DNA from: Methylobacterium sp. Leaf104 | GTDB lineage: Bacteria > Pseudomonadota > Alphaproteobacteria > Rhizobiales > Beijerinckiaceae | Reading direction: 5' to 3' | Assembly (NCBI RefSeq): GCF_001422885.1 | Contig: NZ_LMMZ01000003.1 | Span: 40,927-104,926 of the forward strand | Length of the DNA stretch: 64,000 nt | In this document: one piece after another, positions 18,912 through 28,817 of the stretch | Layout of the letters: the number at the start of each line of letters is the position of its first letter | How positions within the stretch are numbered: position 1 is the first letter of the stretch | Made by a program: the position numbers and the translations under genes | The notes under the pieces: model-generated | What the model saw: the letters and a program-made list of their open reading frames with translations, nothing else | Databases searched by the model: none | What the model was told of the DNA's origin: nothing

Positions 18912-21848
18912 TCAGCCCGTTCCCTCGATCAGGCCACGGATGCGGGTGGCCAGCGCCTCGAGGGCGAAGGGCTTGACCAGCACCTGCATGCCGGGGGCGA
19001 GGTGTCCGTGGTTGAGGGCGGCGTTCTCGGCGTAGCCGGTGATGAACAGCACCTTCAGCCCGGGTCGCGACCCGAGCGCCGCCTCCGCCATCTGCCGTCC
19101 GTTCATGCCGCCGGGCAGGCCGACATCGGTGACGAGGAGGTCGATGCGCACGTCGGATTGCAGCACCTTGAGGCCCGAGGCGCCGTCGGCCGCCTCGATC
19201 GCGGCATAGCCGAGATCCTCCAGCACCTCGGTGACGAGCATCCGCACCGTGGGCTCGTCGTCGACCACCAGCACCGTCTCGCCGACCTTCGCCCGGGCCG
19301 CCTCCGACAGGTCCGGCACCGCCTCCGCCCCCTCCGCCTCGCCCAGATGGCGCGGCAGGTAGATGCAGACCATCGTGCCCTCGCCGGGCTCGGAGTAGAT
19401 CCGCACCTGGCCGCCCGACTGCTTGGCGAAGCCGTAGATCATCGACAAGCCGAGGCCGGTGCCTTCGCCCAGCGGCTTCGTGGTGAAGAACGGATCGAAG
19501 GCCTTGGCAACGACGTCCGGCGTCATGCCCGTCCCATTGTCCGAGACGCAGAGGGAGACGTACTGGCCGGGCTCCAGGTCGCGCTCGCGGGCGCTGCGCG
19601 GGTCGATCCAGCGATTGCCGGTCTCGACCACGATGCGGCCGCCATCCGGCATGGCGTCGCGGGCGTTGATGCAGAGGTTGAGCAGGGCGTTCTCGAGCTG
19701 GCTCGGATCGACGAGGGTCGGCCACAGGCCGGCCGCGCCCACCACCTCCACCGACACCGCAGGCCCCACCGTGCGGCGCACCAGCTCCTCCATGCCCTCG
19801 ACGAGGCGGTTCACGTCGGTGGGCTTCGGGGCCAGGGTCTGGCGGCGGGAGAAGGCGAGGAGACGGTGCGTCAGGGCCGCGGCCCGGCGCGCCGCCCCCT
19901 GGGCGGCGCCGATATAACGCTCCAGGTCGCCGACCCGGCCCTGGAGCATCCGGGTCTGCATCAGCTCCAGCGAGCCGACGATGCCCGCCAGCATGTTGTT
20001 GAAGTCGTGGGCGAGCCCCCCGGTGAGCTGGCCCACCGCCTCCATCTTCTGGGACTGGCGCAGGGCCTCCTCGGCCCGCATCAGCTCGGCCGTGCGCTCG
20101 GCGACGCGCTGCTCCAGCGTCTCGTTGAGGCTGCGCAGCTGCTCGGTCACGCGCTCGCGCTCCGCCTCGCCGGCGCGGCGCTCCTCCACGTCGATGAGCA
20201 CGCCGGGAAAGCGCAGCGGGGTGCCGTCGGGGCCGTGGTCGACCCGCCCGTTGGCCTCGAGCCAGTAGTAGCGCCCGTCGGCACGCCGGGTCCGGTACTG
20301 GTGGGCGTAGGCGCCGCCCCGGCGGATCGCGGCCTCGATCGCCTCGGCGAGGCCGGCGCGGTCGTCCGGATGCACCGTCTCGACGACCTGGGCGAGGCTG
20401 AGGCCCTCGCGTCCGGCGGCGGGATCGAGGCCGAAGCTGCGGGCGAAGGCCTCGTCGACGCTGAAGCGGTCGGTCGGCAGGTCCCAGAGCCAGGTGCCGA
20501 TGATCGCGCCGGCCGCCAGCGCGAGTTGCACCCGCTCGATGTTCTCCCGGGCCAGGGCCTCGCTGGCGCGCAGGGCGTCCTCCGCCTGCCGGCGGGCCGA
20601 GATGTCCCGGAACAGCACCGAGACCTGGCGCCGGCTCGCCGGCTCGATCCGGGCGGCGGAGACCTCGATGTGGCGATCGGCCAGCGGGAACGCCCGCTCG
20701 AACCGGATCGACGTGCCCGTGCGCAGGACGCCGCCGTAGAGTTCGAGCCAGCCCTCGGCCTCGTCCGGCGCGAGGTCGCGCAGGGTGCGCCCGACGATGT
20801 CGGGGATGCCGGTATGGCGCTCGTAGCCGGCATTGGCTTCCACGTGGACGTAGTCGCTGGAGGGTCCGTGCGGCCCATCGAAGAACTCGATGATGCAGAA
20901 GCCGTCGTCGACGGCCTCGAACAGGGCGCGGTAGCGCGCCTCGCTGGTGGCCAGGGCGTCGCGGGCGGAGCGCTGCTCGGTGACGTCGCGCGCGACGCCG
21001 GAGAACCGCAGCGGACGCCCCGCCGTGTCGCGCTCGATCTCGCCCCGGCGGGCGATCCAGCGCAGCGCGCCGGTGTCCGGGCGGCGGATGCGGTACTCCA
21101 CGTCCCGCGGCGGCTCGCCCAGCCGGCGGCTCTCGGCCGTGGAGACGAGGTGCGAATCGGCCGGGACGACCAGGCGCTCGAAGGCCGAGGCCGGGTAGCT
21201 GGCGGCCTCGGGCAGGCCGTAGAGGCGGCAGAATTCCGGGGTCGGATGCAGGATGCCGTCGTCGATGCCCACGGAGAACACGCCGATGCCGCCGGCCTCC
21301 TGGGCGCGCCGCAGGCGCATCTCCGCGTTCTGCAGGGCGTCCCCGGCCCGGTGTTCCGCGGTGCGGTCGCTCACGACCTTGACGTAGCCGATATGGGTGC
21401 CGACGCTGTCCCGCAGGGGCATCATCTCGCCCGAGGCCCAGAACCGGGAGCCGTCGGCGCGCAGGTGCCAGCGCTCGTCATCGGCCCGGCCCCGCTCCAG
21501 GGCGAGGCGCATCTCGATCCCGGGCCGGTCGATCGCCCGATCCTCGGGGGTGAACAGGCGGGCGATGCTGCGGCCGCGGATGTCGGCCGCGGTCCAGCCG
21601 AAGATGCGCTCCGCCCCGGCGTTCCAATCGGACACCATTCCGTCGCGGTCCGTCCCGATGATCGCGAAGCGGGTGGTGCTGTCGAGGATCGCCTGCCGGT
21701 GCGGCACCGGGTCGGGCGCGCGCCCCTCACCCTCCGCCGCGGCGTCCGGCAACCCGGCGGCCCGGCGCGCCTCGGCCCGCAGTCGCGCGGCTTCCCGCTC
21801 CAGATCCTCGGCGCGGCGCAGGAGCGCGTCGGTCTCGGGCTGGCTCAT
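18912..21848 (-). CDS. Cytoplasmic four-PAS hybrid histidine kinase with receiver
   Basis: 978 residues with no membrane span. A short coiled coil (LLRRAEDLEREAARLRAEAR) is followed by four PAS/PAC modules at about 50-165, 175-295, 300-425 and 435-560 (PAC ends such as VKVVSDRTAEH, FSGVARDVTEQ, VLFRDISARR, PGVLIDVEERR). A coiled coil leads to the dimerisation box (GLAHDFNNMLAG, phospho-His near 605) and an ATPase domain (NARDAMPDGG, DNGTGM, GEGTGLGLS). The C-terminal receiver (about 850-970) has VLVVDDE, phospho-Asp in LLVTDVGLPGG and the Lys in VLVKPF. Signal and partner are unknown. The frame extends upstream to 22166, but residues before ATG 21848 are arginine/proline-rich and unsupported. 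Confidence 0.9.
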   Translation of the reverse strand: MSQPETDALLRRAEDLEREAARLRAEARRAAGLPDAAAEGEGRAPDPVPHRQAILDSTTRFAIIGTDRDGMVSDWNAGAERIFGWTAADIRGRSIARLFTPEDRAIDRPGIEMRLALERGRADDERWHLRADGSRFWASGEMMPLRDSVGTHIGYVKVVSDRTAEHRAGDALQNAEMRLRRAQEAGGIGVFSVGIDDGILHPTPEFCRLYGLPEAASYPASAFERLVVPADSHLVSTAESRRLGEPPRDVEYRIRRPDTGALRWIARRGEIERDTAGRPLRFSGVARDVTEQRSARDALATSEARYRALFEAVDDGFCIIEFFDGPHGPSSDYVHVEANAGYERHTGIPDIVGRTLRDLAPDEAEGWLELYGGVLRTGTSIRFERAFPLADRHIEVSAARIEPASRRQVSVLFRDISARRQAEDALRASEALARENIERVQLALAAGAIIGTWLWDLPTDRFSVDEAFARSFGLDPAAGREGLSLAQVVETVHPDDRAGLAEAIEAAIRRGGAYAHQYRTRRADGRYYWLEANGRVDHGPDGTPLRFPGVLIDVEERRAGEAERERVTEQLRSLNETLEQRVAERTAELMRAEEALRQSQKMEAVGQLTGGLAHDFNNMLAGIVGSLELMQTRMLQGRVGDLERYIGAAQGAARRAAALTHRLLAFSRRQTLAPKPTDVNRLVEGMEELVRRTVGPAVSVEVVGAAGLWPTLVDPSQLENALLNLCINARDAMPDGGRIVVETGNRWIDPRSARERDLEPGQYVSLCVSDNGTGMTPDVVAKAFDPFFTTKPLGEGTGLGLSMIYGFAKQSGGQVRIYSEPGEGTMVCIYLPRHLGEAEGAEAVPDLSEAARAKVGETVLVVDDEPTVRMLVTEVLEDLGYAAIEAADGASGLKVLQSDVRIDLLVTDVGLPGGMNGRQMAEAALGSRPGLKVLFITGYAENAALNHGHLAPGMQVLVKPFALEALATRIRGLIEGTG

Positions 21849-22050
21849 GCCGCGACGTCCATCCTTCCGGGGTTCGATCAGGGGCAGCGGCCGGAGCGGC
21901 CCGTCTCGCCATGGGCGGTAGAGGGGCCGCCCGCCCGGGTCAAACGAAGGATGACGGTGGATCGCGACGCAGAACGGCGTCGGCCGGCCCCGCGGCGGCG
22001 GAACCGGCCCTCGATTCGAAGCTTGCGTGGCGCGCGCGTCACACGGTCGA

Positions 22051-23103
22051 TCACGTCGGGTCGGGCGGGGCCTCGCCCTTGCCGACGAAGGGGATGCCCT
22101 CGATCGGGCATTCCTCGGTGCCGACGCTCTGGCGGGTGATGGCCCGCACGGCGTCGCGGGTGGCATCGGGGTCCTCGATCCAGCGACGGTAGAAGTCGTA
22201 GGGGCATTCCGACAGGCCGTGCCGGTTCTCCTTCGAGGCGATCATGCCGGTATAGCCGCGGTGGAGCAGCTTGAAGAGGTGGTTCTCCGACTGCCCGTGG
22301 GCGCGGGAATCGCGGATCAGGAATTTCGACAGGGCGGCGTACTGGATGCCCATCTCCTCCTCGCCGCACTCGCCCAGGGTGCGGCCGTCGAAGCCGATCA
22401 CCGCCGAATGGCCGAAATAGGTGTAGACCCCGTCGAAGCCGGCGGCGTTGGCCACCGCCACGTAGGTGTTGTTGGCGAACGCCATCGCCTTCGACATCAG
22501 GATCTGCTGTTCCTTGGCCGGATACATGTAGCCCTGGCAGCGGATGATGAGCTCGGCGCCCCGCATGGCGCAGTCGCGCCAGATCTCCGGGTAGTTGCCG
22601 TCGTCGCAGATGATGAGGCTGACCTTGAGGCCCTTGGGACCGTCGGAGACGTAGGTCCGGTCGCCGGGGTACCAGCCCTCGATCGGCGTCCAGGGCATGA
22701 TCTTGCGGTACTTCTGCACGATCTCGCCCTGGTCGTTCATCAGGATGAGGGTGTTGTAGGGCGCCTTGTTCGGGTGCTCCTCGTGGCGCTCGCCGGTGAG
22801 CGAGAACACGCCCCAGACCTTGGCCTTCCGGCAGGCGTCGGCGAAGATGTCGGTTTCCGGCCCCGGGATCGTGGTGGCGGTCTCGTACATCTCGGCCGCG
22901 TCGTACATGATCCCGTGGGTCGAGTATTCGGGGAAGATGACGAGGTCCATGCCGGGCAGACCGGTCTTCATGCCCACGACCATGTCGGCGATCTTCTTCG
23001 CGTTCTCCAGAACCTCCGTCCGCGTGTGCAGGCGGGGCATCTTGTAGTTCACCACCGCGACGCCGACGCTGTCGGCGCTGGACGAGATGTCTCCGTGCAT
23101 CAT
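22051..23103 (-). CDS. amiE: Aliphatic amidase
   Basis: 350 residues, very close to Pseudomonas AmiE along the whole length. It starts MHGDISSS and contains [31 protein letters not shown] and [16 protein letters not shown]. The catalytic triad falls at the family positions: Glu59 (FPEYS), Lys134 (KYRKIMPW) and Cys166 ([12 protein letters not shown]). The enzyme hydrolyses short aliphatic amides such as acetamide and propionamide to the acid and ammonia in the cytoplasm. It is the last gene of the operon starting with urtA, adding an enzyme for longer amides to the formamidase upstream. ATG 23103 or 23100 may be used (two adjacent ATGs). Confidence 0.95.
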   Translation of the reverse strand: MMHGDISSSADSVGVAVVNYKMPRLHTRTEVLENAKKIADMVVGMKTGLPGMDLVIFPEYSTHGIMYDAAEMYETATTIPGPETDIFADACRKAKVWGVFSLTGERHEEHPNKAPYNTLILMNDQGEIVQKYRKIMPWTPIEGWYPGDRTYVSDGPKGLKVSLIICDDGNYPEIWRDCAMRGAELIIRCQGYMYPAKEQQILMSKAMAFANNTYVAVANAAGFDGVYTYFGHSAVIGFDGRTLGECGEEEMGIQYAALSKFLIRDSRAHGQSENHLFKLLHRGYTGMIASKENRHGLSECPYDFYRRWIEDPDATRDAVRAITRQSVGTEECPIEGIPFVGKGEAPPDPT

Positions 23104-23134
23104 GGCGTGATGTTCTCCCGGTTACCGGATCCGC

Positions 23135-23158
23135 CCCTCTCCCGTTTGCGGGAGAGGG
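23135..23158. repeat. Palindromic extragenic hairpin between fmdB and amiE
   Basis: CCCTCTCCCG (23135-23144) and CGGGAGAGGG (23149-23158) form a perfect 10-bp stem with loop TTTG, in the 64-nt gap between fmdB and amiE. The core resembles the repeat at 10557-10581. It may weaken read-through into amiE or stabilise upstream mRNA. Confidence 0.6.
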
Positions 23159-23167
23159 TGCTTCTTG

Positions 23168-23482
23168 TCAGTGGCTGATCATCCAGGGGCGCGCGTTCGG
23201 GAAGCTCTTGGCGGCCGCGGGGCCGGACGTCGCCTTGGTCCCGCAGCATCCGCAGCCGGGGCCGTGCCCGGAGGACTTGCGGGGCGCGTGCTGGCTCCGC
23301 TCGTTCGTCGCGTGCGCCTTGCGCCGGCCCGCATCCATGGAGGCGAGGTTCGGCGCGGTGAGGAAGGCGCGGCCGCAGGACGTCCCGCAATCGGGGCAGT
23401 CGTGCGGATCGCGGAACTGCGCCATCGGGCGCAGCACGGTGAAGGGCCCGCAGGCGTCGCAAGCGTAATCGTAGACCGGCAT
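23168..23482 (-). CDS. fmdB: FmdB-family zinc-ribbon protein
   Basis: 104 residues. The N-terminal FmdB/CxxC zinc ribbon reads MPVYDYACDACGPF, then CPDCGTSCGRAFL, giving two cysteine pairs. The C-terminal half is low-complexity, with a second cysteine cluster (GPGCGCCGTK) that most short FmdB proteins lack. In Methylophilus methylotrophus, fmdB accompanies formamidase and was proposed to affect its regulation; the biochemical role is not established. It starts 2 nt after the fmdA stop, so the two are translationally linked. The frame extends far upstream inside fmdA, but ATG 23482 is where the family begins. Confidence 0.88.
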   Translation of the reverse strand: MPVYDYACDACGPFTVLRPMAQFRDPHDCPDCGTSCGRAFLTAPNLASMDAGRRKAHATNERSQHAPRKSSGHGPGCGCCGTKATSGPAAAKSFPNARPWMISH

Positions 23483-23484
23483 GC

Positions 23485-24714
23485 TCAGAGGTCCGGCGAC
23501 AGCGGCATCTGGATCGAGCCGTCGAGGAACTTGGTCGGTCCGTCGGCACCGGGATTGATGTCGAAGTCGAAGATCTTCGTCGGGATCCAGAGGGTGGCGC
23601 AGGCGTTCGGGATGTCGACGACCCCCGAGATGTGACCCTGGACCGGCGCGGTGCCGAGGATCGAGTAGGCCTGGGCGCCCGAATAGCCGAACTTCTTCAG
23701 GTACTCGATCGCGTTGAGGCAGGCCTGGCGGTAGGCCACCGTCACGTCGAGGTAGTGCTGCTTGCCGTACTCGTCGACGGAAACGCCCTCGAAGATGAGA
23801 TGGTCGTCGAACTTCGGCGTGATCGGCGACGGCTTGAAGATCGGGTTCTTGATCCCGTACTTGGCCATGCCGTCCTTGATCAGGCTGACCTTGAGGTGGA
23901 CCCAGCCCGCCATCTCGATCGCGCCGCAGAAGGTGATCTCGCCGTCGCCCTGGCTGAAATGCAGGTCGCCCATGGAGAGGCCCGCACCCGGCACGTAGAC
24001 CGGGAAGTAGATCTTCGAGCCGCGCGACAGGTCCTTGATGTCGCAATTGCCGCCGTGCTCGCGCCCCGGCACCGTGCGGGCGCCTGTGGCCGCCGCCTTG
24101 TCGCGGCCCTCGCCCTTGAGCCGGCCCATATGGGCTGTGGGCGCGAAGGGGAGGGTGGCCAGTGCCGGCACCCGGTTGGGATCGGTGTCGAACAGCGCCT
24201 TCTCGCGGGTGTTCCAGGTCTCCAGCATCTTCGGATCGGGCAGGCAGCCGATCAGGCCGGGATGGATCAGGCCGGGGAAGCGCACGCCGGGGATGTGGCG
24301 CGACTTGGTGAACATGCCCTCGAAGTCCCAGATCGACTTCTGGGCCTGGGGGAAGTGCTCGTCGAGGAAGCCGCCGCCGTTCTTCTTGGAAAAGAAGCCG
24401 TTGAAGCCCCACTGGCTCTCGGGCTTGGCGCCGATGTCGAGGAGGTCGACCACCAGGAGGTCGCCGGGCTCGGCGCCTTCGACGCCGATCGGCCCGGAGA
24501 GGAAGTGCACGATCGACAGGTCGATGTCGCGCACGTCGTCGGCCGAATCGTTGTTCTTGATGAAGCCGCCGGTCCAGTCGTAGGTCTCGACGATGAAGTC
24601 GTCGCCGGGCTTGACCATCGCCACCATGGGGATGTCGGGGTGCCAGCGATTGTGCACCATGTCGTTGTCGTAGGCCGATTGGGTCAGATCGACCTTGATC
24701 AGGGTCTCGGGCAT
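23485..24714 (-). CDS. fmdA: Formamidase (acetamidase/formamidase family)
   Basis: 409 residues, the usual length for FmdA. Recognisable segments are IKVDLTQSAYDNDMVHNRWH, FLSGPIGVEGAEPGDLLVVD, PGLIHPGLIGCLP, REHGGNCDIKDLSRGSKI and VPGAGLSMGDLHFSQGDGE, and the family end with GVVDIPNACATLWIPT. The HGGN(C)D and GDLHFSQGDGE clusters carry the conserved His/Asp/Glu residues associated with the active site. It hydrolyses formamide to formate and ammonia. In a methylotroph the formate can be oxidised for energy and the ammonia assimilated. It lies between the urt transporter genes and fmdB-amiE. Confidence 0.95.
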   Translation of the reverse strand: MPETLIKVDLTQSAYDNDMVHNRWHPDIPMVAMVKPGDDFIVETYDWTGGFIKNNDSADDVRDIDLSIVHFLSGPIGVEGAEPGDLLVVDLLDIGAKPESQWGFNGFFSKKNGGGFLDEHFPQAQKSIWDFEGMFTKSRHIPGVRFPGLIHPGLIGCLPDPKMLETWNTREKALFDTDPNRVPALATLPFAPTAHMGRLKGEGRDKAAATGARTVPGREHGGNCDIKDLSRGSKIYFPVYVPGAGLSMGDLHFSQGDGEITFCGAIEMAGWVHLKVSLIKDGMAKYGIKNPIFKPSPITPKFDDHLIFEGVSVDEYGKQHYLDVTVAYRQACLNAIEYLKKFGYSGAQAYSILGTAPVQGHISGVVDIPNACATLWIPTKIFDFDINPGADGPTKFLDGSIQMPLSPDL

Positions 24715-24816
24715 GTTTCGCGCTCCTCTGGTGGGTGGGCAGCCGCTTGCGTCGCGTGTCCGGCGCTGTCCGGCCGCTCTCGTGAAAGCCTCAAGTGCCG
24801 CGCGTGCAGGAACGCG

Positions 24817-24932
24817 CTCTCCGCCCCCGTGCGGGGAGGAGCCGGAGGTGGGGGCGGTGCAGGATCGAGCGGTGCGTTGCCTCCTGCGCCGCCCCCACCC
24901 CCAACCCCTCCCCGCGAGGGGGAGGGGATAAG
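24817..24932. repeat. Inverted pair of palindromic extragenic repeats between urtE and fmdA
   Basis: Two copies of a roughly 45-50 nt unit face each other. The left copy (24817-24862) has CCCCGTGCGGGG, then GGAGGTGGGGGCGG, then GCAGG. The right copy (24881-24932) is its approximate reverse complement, with CCGCCCCCACC, then CCTCCCCGCGAGGGGGAGG. The same paired unit recurs at 28675-28795. It fills the 227-nt gap inside the operon and resembles the bacterial interspersed mosaic layout of REP sequences. Confidence 0.75.
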
Positions 24933-24941
24933 CGCCCCGCC

Positions 24942-25703
24942 TCAGACGGAGAGGAAGCGGGCGACCTGGGCCTCGTCGATGTCGGCGCGCAGGCTCTCGT
25001 GGACGATCGACCCGTTCTCGATCACCAGCACCCGGTCGGCGACGTCGAGGGCGAAGCTGAGCACCTGCTCGGAGACCACGATGGAGAGGCCGCGGTCGTC
25101 GCGGATCTTCTTCAGGGTGCGGCCCATCTCGCGGATGATCGAGGGCTGGATGCCCTCGGTGGGCTCGTCGAGGAGGAGGACCTTGGGCCGGCTCGCCAGC
25201 GCCCGGGCGATGGCGAGTTGCTGCTGCTGGCCACCCGAGAGGTTGCCGCCGCGCCGGCCCTTCATCTCCAGCAGGACCGGGAACATCGTGTAGAGCTCCT
25301 GCGGCACCCGGCGCTCGTCGGTCACGGTCAGCCCGGTCTCGATGTTCTCCTGAACGGTCATGGCGGAGAAGATCATCCGGCCCTGCGGCACGTAGGCGAG
25401 ACCCTTGGCCACGCGCTGATGGCTCTTCAGGCCCTCGACCGCCTCGCCGTCGACCCGGATCGTGCCGGACTTGACGGGCACGATGCCCATCAGGGTCTTC
25501 ATCAGCGTGGTCTTGCCCATGCCGTTGCGGCCCATCACGGCGACGATCTCGCCGGGGGCGACCGCGATGTCGAGCCCGTGCAGCACCTCGCTCTGGCCGT
25601 AGGCCGCATGCAGGTCGCTGATCGCCAGCATCGGCTGGACGCCGCCCTGGATCAGGGGGGCGGGAGAGGGAGCCTGAGACGAGGCGGGCGTGGTCTGCAG
25701 CAT
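24942..25703 (-). CDS. urtE: Urea/amide ABC transporter ATPase UrtE
   Basis: 253 residues of the LivF-like branched-chain-type ATPases. Walker A is MGRNGMGKTTLMKTLMG, the Q-loop YVPQGRMIF, the signature LSGGQQQQLAIARAL and Walker B VLLLDEPTEGIQPS, the UrtE-typical ending. It couples ATP hydrolysis to transport with UrtD. ATG 25703 is chosen because AGAGGA lies 8 nt upstream; the internal ATG 25631 (MLAISDLHAAYG) is where most homologues start but has no good ribosome-binding site, so the first 24 residues are less certain. urtD lies 14 nt upstream. Confidence 0.92.
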   Translation of the reverse strand: MLQTTPASSQAPSPAPLIQGGVQPMLAISDLHAAYGQSEVLHGLDIAVAPGEIVAVMGRNGMGKTTLMKTLMGIVPVKSGTIRVDGEAVEGLKSHQRVAKGLAYVPQGRMIFSAMTVQENIETGLTVTDERRVPQELYTMFPVLLEMKGRRGGNLSGGQQQQLAIARALASRPKVLLLDEPTEGIQPSIIREMGRTLKKIRDDRGLSIVVSEQVLSFALDVADRVLVIENGSIVHESLRADIDEAQVARFLSV

Positions 25704-25717
25704 GGCGCCGTTTCCTC

Positions 25718-26503
<786 letters not shown>

Positions 26504-26511
26504 CGGGGATC

Positions 26512-27672
26512 CTACTCGGCCGGGGTGCCGTGGGGCAGGGCGACGGCGGGGGCGGGCTCCAGGGCCTTCACGCGCCGGGTCAGGCGGGGCTCCACGTAGG
26601 TGCGGTAGATGCCCGCGAGACCGTTCGGGAAGGCCAGCACCACGGCGATGAACAGGGCGCCGAGGCCGAACAGCCAGAGCTCGGGGAAGCTCTCCGAGAA
26701 GCTGGTCTTGGCCCAATTGACCAGGAGGGTGCCCCAGACGGCGCCGAACAGGGACAGGCGCCCGCCGACGGCGGCGTAGATGACCATCTCGATCGAGGGC
26801 ACGATGCCCACGAAGGAGGGCGACATGAACCCGACTTGGAGGGTGAACATCGCGCCCCCGATGGCGGCGAACACGGCCGCAAGGCAGAACGCGAAGGTCT
26901 TGAAGCTCGCCACCTGGTAGCCGGAGAACCGGACCCGGTCCTCCTTGTCGCGCATGGCCACGAGGATGCGCCCGAGCTTCGACTTCTTCACGGCCTGCGC
27001 GAACAGGATGCAGGCGACGAGCAGGCCCGCATTGACGAAGTAGAGGATGCTGTGGGCGCTGTCGGTGCGGATGTCCCAGCCGTGCAGGGTGCGCAGGTCG
27101 GTGATGCCGTTGATGCCGCCGGTATAGCCCTGCTGGCCGACGATCAGGATCGTCAGGATGGCGGCGATGGCCTGGGTGATGATGGCGAAGTAGGTGCCGC
27201 CGACGCGGCGGCGGAACATCGCCGTGCCGATGACGAAGGCGAAGAAGGCCGGCACCACGATGACCGCCAGGAGGGTGAAGGGCAGGCTCTGGAACGGCTT
27301 CCAGAACCAGGGCAGGGCGGTGATCTGGTTCCAGTCCATGAAGTCCGGGATGCCCGGCGTCGACTGGATCTTGGTGTTCTCGACGCTGGAGGCCTCGAGC
27401 TTCAGGTACATGGCCATCAGGTAGCCGCCGAGGCCGAAGAACACGCCCTGGCCGAGGGACAGGATGCCGCCGAAGCCCCAGCAGATGACGAGGCCCAGCG
27501 CCACGAAGGAGTAGGTCAGGTACTTGCCGACGAGGTTGAGGCGGAAGGCGTCGAGCAGCAGCGGCAGCACGACGAAGATCATCGCGACGAGGAGCGCGAG
27601 GCTCACCCATTCCATGGGCTTCATGAACGGGTTGTCGTTGACGACGGGCGTGGAGGTTTGGGAGCGGGTCAT
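26512..27672 (-). CDS. urtC: Urea/amide ABC transporter permease UrtC
   Basis: 386 residues with about ten hydrophobic segments, of the LivM-like permease class. Typical UrtC segments are NLVGKYLTYSFVALGLVICW, GILSLGQGVFFGLGGYLMAM and GGTYFAIITQAIAAILTILI, with the ATPase-contact region LVAMRDKEDRVRFSGYQVAS. It forms the membrane channel with UrtB. ATG 27672 starts a short polar tail; a second Met (FMKPMEW) about 17 residues on is a possible alternative. The stop is 9 nt before urtD. Confidence 0.93.
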   Translation of the reverse strand: MTRSQTSTPVVNDNPFMKPMEWVSLALLVAMIFVVLPLLLDAFRLNLVGKYLTYSFVALGLVICWGFGGILSLGQGVFFGLGGYLMAMYLKLEASSVENTKIQSTPGIPDFMDWNQITALPWFWKPFQSLPFTLLAVIVVPAFFAFVIGTAMFRRRVGGTYFAIITQAIAAILTILIVGQQGYTGGINGITDLRTLHGWDIRTDSAHSILYFVNAGLLVACILFAQAVKKSKLGRILVAMRDKEDRVRFSGYQVASFKTFAFCLAAVFAAIGGAMFTLQVGFMSPSFVGIVPSIEMVIYAAVGGRLSLFGAVWGTLLVNWAKTSFSESFPELWLFGLGALFIAVVLAFPNGLAGIYRTYVEPRLTRRVKALEPAPAVALPHGTPAE

Positions 27673-27683
27673 GTTCAGGCTCC

Positions 27684-28610
27684 TCAGCGCCGGACCTTGA
27701 GGGTGAAGAGGCCCTGGGGCCGCAGCATCAGGATGCCGACCACCGCCAGCAGCGTGATCACCTTCGCGGTGGAGCCCGAGAGGAAGAATTCGAGGGTCGA
27801 CTGCGTCTGCGAGATCGAGAAGGCCGAGGCGATGGTGCCGAGCAGCGAGGCGGCGCCGCCGAAGACCACGATCAGGAAGGTGTCGACGATGTAGAGCTGC
27901 CCCGAAGTCGGCCCCGTGGAGCCCACCATGGTGAAGGCCGAACCCGCGATGCCCGCGATGCCGCAGCCGAGGCCGAAGGTGAGGCGGTCGACCTTCTCGG
28001 TGTCGATGCCGACGGCGCCGGCCATCGGGCGGTTCTGCACCACGGCGCGGACCTGGGCGCCGAAGCGCGAGCGGTACATCAGGATCGCGACGCCGAGGGT
28101 GATCAGGGTGGTGACGGCCATGACGAACATGCCGTTGATCGGGATCTCGATGGTGTCGGTGACCTGCACGGAGCCGATCAGCCAGGACGGCAGCTCCACG
28201 CCGACCTCGCGGGCGCCGAAGATCGAGCGGTAGGCCTGCTGCAGGATCAGCGAGAGGCCCCAGGTGGCCAGCAGCGTGTCGAGCGGGCGCTTGTAGAGGT
28301 GGCGGATCAGCGCCCATTCCACCAGCATGCCCAGGGCGCCCGAGGCCAGGAAGGCCAGCGCCATCGCCACGAAGAAGTAGGCCGGGAACAGGGCGGGCAG
28401 GTGGGTCTGGAAGAAGCCCGAGCAGAGATAGGTCATGTAGGCGCCGAGGATCATGAACTCCCCGTGGGCCATGTTGATCACCCCCATCTGGCCGAAGATG
28501 ATCGCCAGCCCGAGGGCCATCAGGACGTAGACCGAGAACAGGATCAGCCCGGCGAAGCCCTGCATCACGAAGATCGAGCTGAGATCCCCGAGCGAATAAT
28601 CACCGAACAT
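27684..28610 (-). CDS. urtB: Urea/amide ABC transporter permease UrtB
   Basis: 308 residues, LivH-like permease. Landmark segments are LMALGLAIIFGQMGVINMAH and GEFMILGAYMTYLC near the N terminus, TLLATWGLSLILQQAYRSIF in the middle, and MYRSRFGAQVRAVVQNRPMA with the ATPase-contact region near residue 190. This is the standard UrtB length when the extra N-terminal periplasmic domain seen in some proteobacterial UrtB proteins is absent. urtA lies upstream across a 207-nt gap filled by a palindromic repeat pair; urtC follows 11 nt downstream. Confidence 0.94.
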   Translation of the reverse strand: MFGDYSLGDLSSIFVMQGFAGLILFSVYVLMALGLAIIFGQMGVINMAHGEFMILGAYMTYLCSGFFQTHLPALFPAYFFVAMALAFLASGALGMLVEWALIRHLYKRPLDTLLATWGLSLILQQAYRSIFGAREVGVELPSWLIGSVQVTDTIEIPINGMFVMAVTTLITLGVAILMYRSRFGAQVRAVVQNRPMAGAVGIDTEKVDRLTFGLGCGIAGIAGSAFTMVGSTGPTSGQLYIVDTFLIVVFGGAASLLGTIASAFSISQTQSTLEFFLSGSTAKVITLLAVVGILMLRPQGLFTLKVRR

Positions 28611-28674
28611 GGGTTCGTTCTCCGAAGGATGCCGCGCGGGTCGTGCAAGCATCGGGCCGATCCCGGCCGCAGAC

Positions 28675-28795
28675 TTTCCCCTCCCCCTTGCGGGGAGGGG
28701 CCAGGGGTGGGGGTGGCTGGGCGACCCTCCCGCTTCGGAGGCTGGCGCCGCCGCCCCCACCTCCAACTCCTCCCCGCAAGGGGGAGGAGGGCGCG
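28675..28795. repeat. Inverted pair of palindromic extragenic repeats between urtA and urtB
   Basis: The left copy (28675-28723) contains CCCCTCCCCCTTGCGGGGAG followed by GGGGTGGGGGTGG. The right copy (28746-28795) is its approximate reverse complement, with GCCGCCCCCACCTCC and CTCCTCCCCGCAAGGGGGAG. This is the same paired unit as at 24817-24932. Lying directly after the binding-protein gene, it could protect urtA mRNA from 3' decay and so give excess binding protein; that is inference from enteric REP sequences. Confidence 0.75.
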
Positions 28796-28817
28796 TCGCG
28801 ATGGTCGTCGCGCGAGC

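Noticed and set aside
18663..22139. 1158-codon plus-strand frame opposite the hybrid histidine kinase
   Set aside because: No recognisable domain, repetitive His/Arg/Gly/Ala content, and the opposite strand encodes a clear four-PAS kinase.
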